This document shows positions 59,789 to 64,000 of a stretch of 64,000 nt of DNA, one piece after another. This DNA comes from Tepidiphilus succinatimandens (GTDB lineage Bacteria > Pseudomonadota > Gammaproteobacteria > Burkholderiales > Rhodocyclaceae): the NCBI RefSeq assembly GCF_006503695.1, contig NZ_SBIK01000001.1, positions 62,001 to 126,000 on the forward strand, read 5' to 3'. Made by a program: the position numbers and the translations under genes. Each line of letters starts with the position of its first letter. Positions within the stretch are counted from its first letter, which is position 1. Under the pieces are notes generated by a model. That model saw only the letters and a list, made by a program, of their open reading frames with translations, was not told the DNA's origin and searched no databases.

Positions 59789-60256
59789 ATGGACCTGCGC
59801 AAAATCAAGAAACTCATCGACCTCGTACAAGAATCGGGCATCGCCGAACTCGAAATCACCGAAGGCGAAGAAAAGGTGCGCATCGCCAAGCACCCGCCCA
59901 CCAACTTCACCATGCCCGCGCCTGCCGGCCCTACGGTCGTCGCCTCCCCCGTGCCGGTGGCCCCGCAGGCCGTCGCCGCCCCCACCGAGCCGGCCCCTTC
60001 TGCCGAATCGGCACTGCCCGCGGGGCACATCGTCAAATCCCCCATGGTCGGCACCTTCTACCGCGCCCCCTCGCCCACCGCGCCGCCCTTCGTCGAAGTG
60101 GGAAGCAAAGTCAAGCCGGGCGACCGCCTGTGCATCATCGAGGCGATGAAGCTCATGAACGAGATCGAATCCGACGTCGCCGGCACCGTCACCGCCATCC
60201 TGGTGGAAAACGGCGAACCGGTCGAATACGGTCAGCCCCTCTTCGTGATCTCGTAA
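59789..60256 (+). CDS. accB: Biotin carboxyl carrier protein of acetyl-CoA carboxylase
   Basis: AccB carries the biotin between AccC and AccAD. The 155 residues comprise an N-terminal helical part ([18 protein letters not shown]), a Pro/Ala-rich linker (about 40-78) and the biotinyl domain, with the biotin lysine Lys121 in [12 protein letters not shown]. accC follows after 16 bases. Confidence 0.98.
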   Translation: MDLRKIKKLIDLVQESGIAELEITEGEEKVRIAKHPPTNFTMPAPAGPTVVASPVPVAPQAVAAPTEPAPSAESALPAGHIVKSPMVGTFYRAPSPTAPPFVEVGSKVKPGDRLCIIEAMKLMNEIESDVAGTVTAILVENGEPVEYGQPLFVIS

Positions 60257-60272
60257 AGGATTTCTCCCCGAT

Positions 60273-61652
60273 ATGCAAGCTCCTCCTTTCAAGAAAGTGC
60301 TGATCGCCAACCGCGGCGAGATCGCGCTGCGCGTCCTGCGCGCCTGCCGCGAACTGGGCATCCGCACCGTGGCCGTGCACTCCGAGGCCGACCGCGAAGC
60401 GAAGAACGTGCTGCTCGCCGACGAGTCCGTCTGCATCGGTCCGGCCCCTTCGGCCCAGAGCTACCTCAACATCCCGGCCATCATCGCCGCGGCCGAGGTG
60501 ACCGACGCCGAGGCGATCCATCCCGGCTACGGTTTTCTCTCGGAAAACGCCGATTTCGCCCAGCGGGTCGAGGCTTCCGGCTTCGTCTTCATCGGTCCGC
60601 GGCCCGAGACCATTCGCCTGATGGGCGACAAGGTGAGCGCCAAGGCGGCGATGAAAGAAGCCGGCGTACCTTGCGTACCCGGCTCCGACGGAGCGCTCCC
60701 GGAAGACCCCGATACCATCCTTGCGCTCGCGCGGCGTATCGGCTACCCCGTCATCATCAAGGCGGCCGGCGGCGGCGGCGGACGCGGCATGCGCGTGGTG
60801 CACACCGAAGCGGCGCTCCTCAACGCCGTGGCCATGACGCGCACCGAGGCCCAGGCGGCCTTCGGCAACCCTACCGTCTATCTCGAAAAATACCTCGAAC
60901 GCCCGCGCCACATCGAGATCCAGGTACTCGCCGACGAACACGGCCACGCCGTGTGGCTGGGCGAGCGCGACTGCTCCATGCAGCGCCGCCACCAGAAAAT
61001 CCTGGAAGAGGCCCCTGCACCAGGAATCGACCGCAAGAAGATCGCCGCGCTCGGCGAGCGCTGCGTCGACGCCTGCCGACGCATCGGCTACCGCGGTGCC
61101 GGCACCTTCGAGTTCCTCTACGAGAACGGGGAGTTCTACTTCATCGAGATGAACACCCGCATCCAGGTCGAGCACCCCGTCACCGAGATGATCACCGGCA
61201 TCGACCTGGTGCAGGCGCAGATCCGGGTAGCCGCCGGCGAAAAACTCTGGTTCCGCCAAAAGGACGTCGTCCTGCGCGGCCACGCCATCGAATGCCGCAT
61301 CAACGCCGAGGACCCCTACAAATTCACCCCCAGCCCGGGGCTCATCACCCACTGGCATCCGCCTGGCGGCCCCGGTGTTCGGGTCGATTCGCACGTCTAT
61401 ACCGGCTATCGCGTGCCCCCGCACTACGATTCGCTCATCGGTAAGCTGATCGCGCACGCCGATACGCGCGAAGGGGCGATCGCCAAGATGCGCGGCGCGC
61501 TGCAGGAGCTCGTCATCGACGGCATCCACACCAACGCCCCGCTGCACTTCGAGCTGATGAACGACGGCCCCTTTCGCGAGGGTGGCGTCTCGATCCACTA
61601 TCTCGAGCAATGGCTCGAAGCACGGCGCACCGCGGCGGAGCGCAGCCGATGA
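60273..61652 (+). CDS. accC: Biotin carboxylase subunit of acetyl-CoA carboxylase
   Basis: AccC carboxylates the biotin on AccB using ATP and bicarbonate. The 459 residues show the N-terminal domain [19 protein letters not shown], the ATP-grasp glycine loop [14 protein letters not shown] and the metal and bicarbonate site [17 protein letters not shown]. prmA starts within its stop codon. Confidence 0.99.
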   Translation: MQAPPFKKVLIANRGEIALRVLRACRELGIRTVAVHSEADREAKNVLLADESVCIGPAPSAQSYLNIPAIIAAAEVTDAEAIHPGYGFLSENADFAQRVEASGFVFIGPRPETIRLMGDKVSAKAAMKEAGVPCVPGSDGALPEDPDTILALARRIGYPVIIKAAGGGGGRGMRVVHTEAALLNAVAMTRTEAQAAFGNPTVYLEKYLERPRHIEIQVLADEHGHAVWLGERDCSMQRRHQKILEEAPAPGIDRKKIAALGERCVDACRRIGYRGAGTFEFLYENGEFYFIEMNTRIQVEHPVTEMITGIDLVQAQIRVAAGEKLWFRQKDVVLRGHAIECRINAEDPYKFTPSPGLITHWHPPGGPGVRVDSHVYTGYRVPPHYDSLIGKLIAHADTREGAIAKMRGALQELVIDGIHTNAPLHFELMNDGPFREGGVSIHYLEQWLEARRTAAERSR

Positions 61653-62557
61653 GCGCAGCCGAGCCGCGCTGGCTCAACGTCCGCCTCACTGCCCCGGCCG
61701 AGCTCGCCGAGCGGCTCTCCGAAGCCTTGCTCACCCATGGAGCGCTCTCGGTCGGCATCGAGGACGCCGACGCCGGCACGCCAGCCGAGCGGCCACAGTT
61801 CGGCGAACCCGGGCTGCACCCGGAGCGGCTGTGGGAGCGCTCGGTAGTGCTCGCGCTCTTCGAGGCCGAAGCCGACTGGCGCGCGAGCCTCGCGGCCGCC
61901 GCGCGCAGCATTGGGCTCGCCCAGGTGCCCGAACCCGCCGTGGAACCGCTCGCCGATGCCGACTGGGTGCGGCTCACGCAGAGCCAGTTCGACCCCATCC
62001 CCATCGACGGCCGGCTGTGGATCGTCCCCTCCTGGCACGAACCGCCCGATCCCAGTGCGATCACGCTCACCCTCGATCCGGGACTCGCCTTCGGCACCGG
62101 CTCGCACCCCACCACCCGCCTGTGCCTGCGCTGGCTGCTCGCGCACGTGCGCCCGGGCGACACGGTGCTCGACTACGGCTGCGGCTCCGGCATCCTTGGC
62201 ATCGCGGCGGCCAAGCTGGGCGCGGCGCGCGTGGTTGGCGTCGACATCGACGACAAGGCGCTCGAGACGGCCCGCTACAACGCCGAGCGCAACGGCGTGG
62301 CGCTGGAACTGCACCACGCCCGCGACCTGCCGCCCGGCACCTTCGACCGGGTCGTGGCCAACATCCTCACCAAGCCGCTGTGCGTGCTCGCCCCTCTCAT
62401 CGCCCAGGCCGTGCGTCCCGGAGGGGAACTCGCCCTCTCCGGCATCCTCGCCGAACAAGCCGAGGAGGTCGTGGCCGCCTACGCCCCGTGGATCGCGCTC
62501 ACCGAGGGCGCCGAAGACGAAGGCTGGATCCGCCTCGAAGGGATGCGCCCCGCATGA
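61649..62557 (+). CDS. prmA: Ribosomal protein L11 methyltransferase
   Basis: PrmA trimethylates several lysines and the N-terminus of ribosomal protein L11. The 302 residues have an N-terminal substrate-recognition domain (about 1-110), the segment [18 protein letters not shown] and the SAM motif [19 protein letters not shown], then [10 protein letters not shown]. The accC-prmA order is conserved in many proteobacteria. Confidence 0.98.
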   Translation: MSAAEPRWLNVRLTAPAELAERLSEALLTHGALSVGIEDADAGTPAERPQFGEPGLHPERLWERSVVLALFEAEADWRASLAAAARSIGLAQVPEPAVEPLADADWVRLTQSQFDPIPIDGRLWIVPSWHEPPDPSAITLTLDPGLAFGTGSHPTTRLCLRWLLAHVRPGDTVLDYGCGSGILGIAAAKLGAARVVGVDIDDKALETARYNAERNGVALELHHARDLPPGTFDRVVANILTKPLCVLAPLIAQAVRPGGELALSGILAEQAEEVVAAYAPWIALTEGAEDEGWIRLEGMRPA

Positions 62558-63471
62558 ACGCCCTGCGCCGCGTCCGCTGCCCCCATTGCCAGACCGTCTT
62601 CCGCGTCGACCCGGCCAAGCTCGAGCGCTCCCGCGGCTGGGCACGCTGCGGCCACTGCCTCGAGCCGTTCGACACCGCCCGCCATGCCCTCGATGCCGCA
62701 GCCGAACCCGCCCAACGGCTCGATTTCGACCGCCTGCTGCACACCCCCGCGCCGCCCGCCCCCGAAACCAACGCGGCGACGCTGCCCGAACTCGACCAGC
62801 CGACCGTCTTCAGTCCCGCCTGGGAAGCCATTCCCAGCGGCAATCGCCAACAGGCCGAAGGCGTATCCGACGCCCCGCCCCCCTCTTCGTCCGCACACGA
62901 AGCACGCCGCGAGGAAGATGCGGTACAGCGCTCGAGCTTCGCGGACGAGCCGCTGCTGAGCGAACCGCCGCTCGTGCCCACGACCTTCCCCTTCGAGCGG
63001 CAACCCCGAGGGCCCTCCCCCTTCGCACTCCTCGCCGTGCTGCTCCTGCTCCTCGCGGCGCTCGCCCAAGTCGCCTACCTCTGGCGCCAGGAATGGATCC
63101 AGCGCTTTCCGCAGACCTTCTCCTACTGGGAGCGGGTCTGCCAGGAATTGGGCTGCACCGTCTCTCCGCCCGTCGACCTGCAACAACTCGTGCTGGAGCA
63201 TTCCGAGCTCATCCGCGAGCCCGCGCCAGGGCGCTGGACGCTCACGTTTGCGCTGCGCAACCGCGCCGCCTACCCCTTACCCTGGCCCACGCTGGAACTG
63301 ACTTTGAGCGATGCCATCGGCCGGTCGCTCCTGCGCCGCCCCATCCCGCCGCAGGAATGGGGGGCGACGGGTCCCTACTTCCCGCCCGGAGAACGGGTGG
63401 AACGCACCCTCGCCCTGGAAACTTTCGAAGCCGGCATCGTCGGCTATGAACTCAGGCCGATCGCTCCCTGA
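62554..63471 (+). CDS. Zinc-ribbon and DUF3426 membrane protein
   Basis: The 305 residues begin with a zinc ribbon (Cys9, Cys12, Cys32, Cys35) of the MJ0042 type, then a disordered Pro/Glu-rich linker, one membrane helix at about 153-175 (FALLAVLLLLLAALAQVAYLW) and a DUF3426 domain (about 180-305). The ribbon should lie in the cytoplasm and DUF3426 in the periplasm. It overlaps prmA by four bases, the normal betaproteobacterial neighbour. The function is unknown. Confidence 0.92.
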   Translation: MNALRRVRCPHCQTVFRVDPAKLERSRGWARCGHCLEPFDTARHALDAAAEPAQRLDFDRLLHTPAPPAPETNAATLPELDQPTVFSPAWEAIPSGNRQQAEGVSDAPPPSSSAHEARREEDAVQRSSFADEPLLSEPPLVPTTFPFERQPRGPSPFALLAVLLLLLAALAQVAYLWRQEWIQRFPQTFSYWERVCQELGCTVSPPVDLQQLVLEHSELIREPAPGRWTLTFALRNRAAYPLPWPTLELTLSDAIGRSLLRRPIPPQEWGATGPYFPPGERVERTLALETFEAGIVGYELRPIAP

Positions 63472-63474
63472 GCC

Positions 63475-63960
63475 TCAGCGCGCCACCCGCGTCGTGCCTG
63501 CGTCGTTGACCACGCGCACCCGCTCGCCGACGCGGAAACCTTCGCCCTGATCTTCCTGCACAACGGCGATCACCCGTCCGTTTTCGAGGCGGACCGTCAC
63601 CTCCACACCCGGCTTGCGCGTCGCCGCCTCTTCCAGCGCGGCCCCCGCGAGGCCGCCGGCCACCGCGCCCACCGTCGCCCCGACGATCTCGCCGCGACCG
63701 CCACCGACGCCGCTGCCCGCCACCCCGCCGACGATGGCTCCTGCTCCCGCCCCCAAGGGGGACTTCGTCCCCTCCAGCTGAACCGGCCGCACCGCTTCGA
63801 CCACGCCGTACTGCACGGTCATCATCCGGCGCGCTTCCGCCCGGCTATAGGTTCCGCCGCCGAGATCCGAGGCGCATCCGGCCGCCACGAGCGCCGCCAC
63901 CCCCATCAACGACATCACGGCTACCCGCGCAAACCCTGATCGTTCCCCGTTCACTGCCAT
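63475..63960 (-). CDS. SlyB/PcP-family outer-membrane lipoprotein
   Basis: The 161 residues have a signal peptide with the lipobox VAAGC (cysteine near residue 29), a glycine-zipper segment (GAGAGAIVGGVAGSGVGGG and GATVGAVAGGLAGAAL) and a C-terminal tail ending in GERVRVVNDAG. SlyB-like lipoproteins support outer-membrane stability. AGGAGG lies seven bases before the chosen ATG; an ATG two codons earlier is too close to it. It converges on the DUF3426 gene with three bases between the stop codons. Confidence 0.9.
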   Translation of the reverse strand: MAVNGERSGFARVAVMSLMGVAALVAAGCASDLGGGTYSRAEARRMMTVQYGVVEAVRPVQLEGTKSPLGAGAGAIVGGVAGSGVGGGRGEIVGATVGAVAGGLAGAALEEAATRKPGVEVTVRLENGRVIAVVQEDQGEGFRVGERVRVVNDAGTTRVAR

Positions 63961-64000
63961 GGCCATTCCTCCTGATAGGTCTCCTGATAGCGCCGCACGA
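63951..64000 (-). CDS. Possible 3' end of an upstream gene, cut by the window edge
   Basis: On the minus strand a frame entering from outside the window reads VRRYQETYQEEWPWQ and stops just inside the slyB-like gene. The CTCCTGATAG direct repeat here encodes the doubled YQE. With only 15 codons it may be a real C-terminus or chance. Confidence 0.3.
   Translation of the reverse strand, partial: VRRYQETYQEEWPWQ

Overview
The window is a gene-dense, high-GC chromosomal segment with no mobile elements, phage, CRISPR arrays or rRNA/tRNA genes that I can recognise. Gene content and order point to a betaproteobacterium, perhaps near Hydrogenophilales or Rhodocyclales; the genus cannot be fixed from the sequence alone. 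Supporting blocks are leuCDB-asd-fimV-truA-trpFBA-accD-folC, a complete dcw cluster from mraZ to ftsZ-lpxC, yraN-diaA-dolP, and tlpA-aroQ-accBC-prmA-DUF3426. Diaminopimelate-type murein is implied by the DNPR motif of MurE and by an mpl gene. Start and stop codons of neighbouring genes overlap by 4 bases at 15 junctions.

Layout. 0-12 kb (minus strand): leucine and tryptophan synthesis, asd, fimV, truA, accD and the start of folC. 12-15.5 kb (minus): aroC preceded by ilvB-ilvN, which looks like enteric acetohydroxyacid synthase isozyme I and carries a leader peptide plus attenuator. 15.5-18.1 kb (minus): fadD, a CBS-pair protein and a 7Fe ferredoxin. 18.3-20 kb (plus): trxA and rho. 20-21 kb (minus): a 3-hydroxyacyl-CoA dehydrogenase. 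21-25 kb (plus): an orphan response regulator and yajC-secD-secF. 25-31.3 kb (minus): fpr, purB, argJ, secA. 31.3 kb (plus): dciA. 31.8-49.6 kb (minus): a small membrane protein, lpxC, ftsZ, ftsA, ftsQ, ddl, murC, murG, ftsW, murD, mraY, murF, murE, ftsI, ftsL, rsmH, mraZ, preceded by MraZ operator repeats and the RNase P RNA gene. 50-52.6 kb (minus): a lipoprotein, pyrC, rsmI. 52.6-54.3 kb (plus): yraN, diaA, dolP. 54.3-57.4 kb (minus): an uncharacterised protein with calcium-loop-like motifs behind a sigma-28-like promoter, a DNA glycosylase and mpl. 57.5-63.5 kb (plus): a nucleotidyltransferase-like protein, a TlpA-type thioredoxin, a glycine-zipper protein, aroQ, accB, accC, prmA and a DUF3426 protein. 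The window ends in a convergent SlyB-like lipoprotein gene.

Most of the window is housekeeping: murein precursor synthesis and division, Sec translocation, amino acid synthesis and the acetyl-CoA carboxylase subunits B, C and D. The less ordinary signals are the ilvBN attenuator and the isozyme I identity of its product, the sigma-28-like promoter in front of the unknown protein, a nine-G tract just inside trpF, a two-helix membrane protein gene overlapping dciA on the opposite strand, an orphan receiver-Fis regulator without an AAA+ domain, and an exported CPxC glycine-zipper protein next to a TlpA thioredoxin. No stretch longer than 300 bases is without a gene or RNA gene; the longer intergenic regions are described through their promoters and operators.
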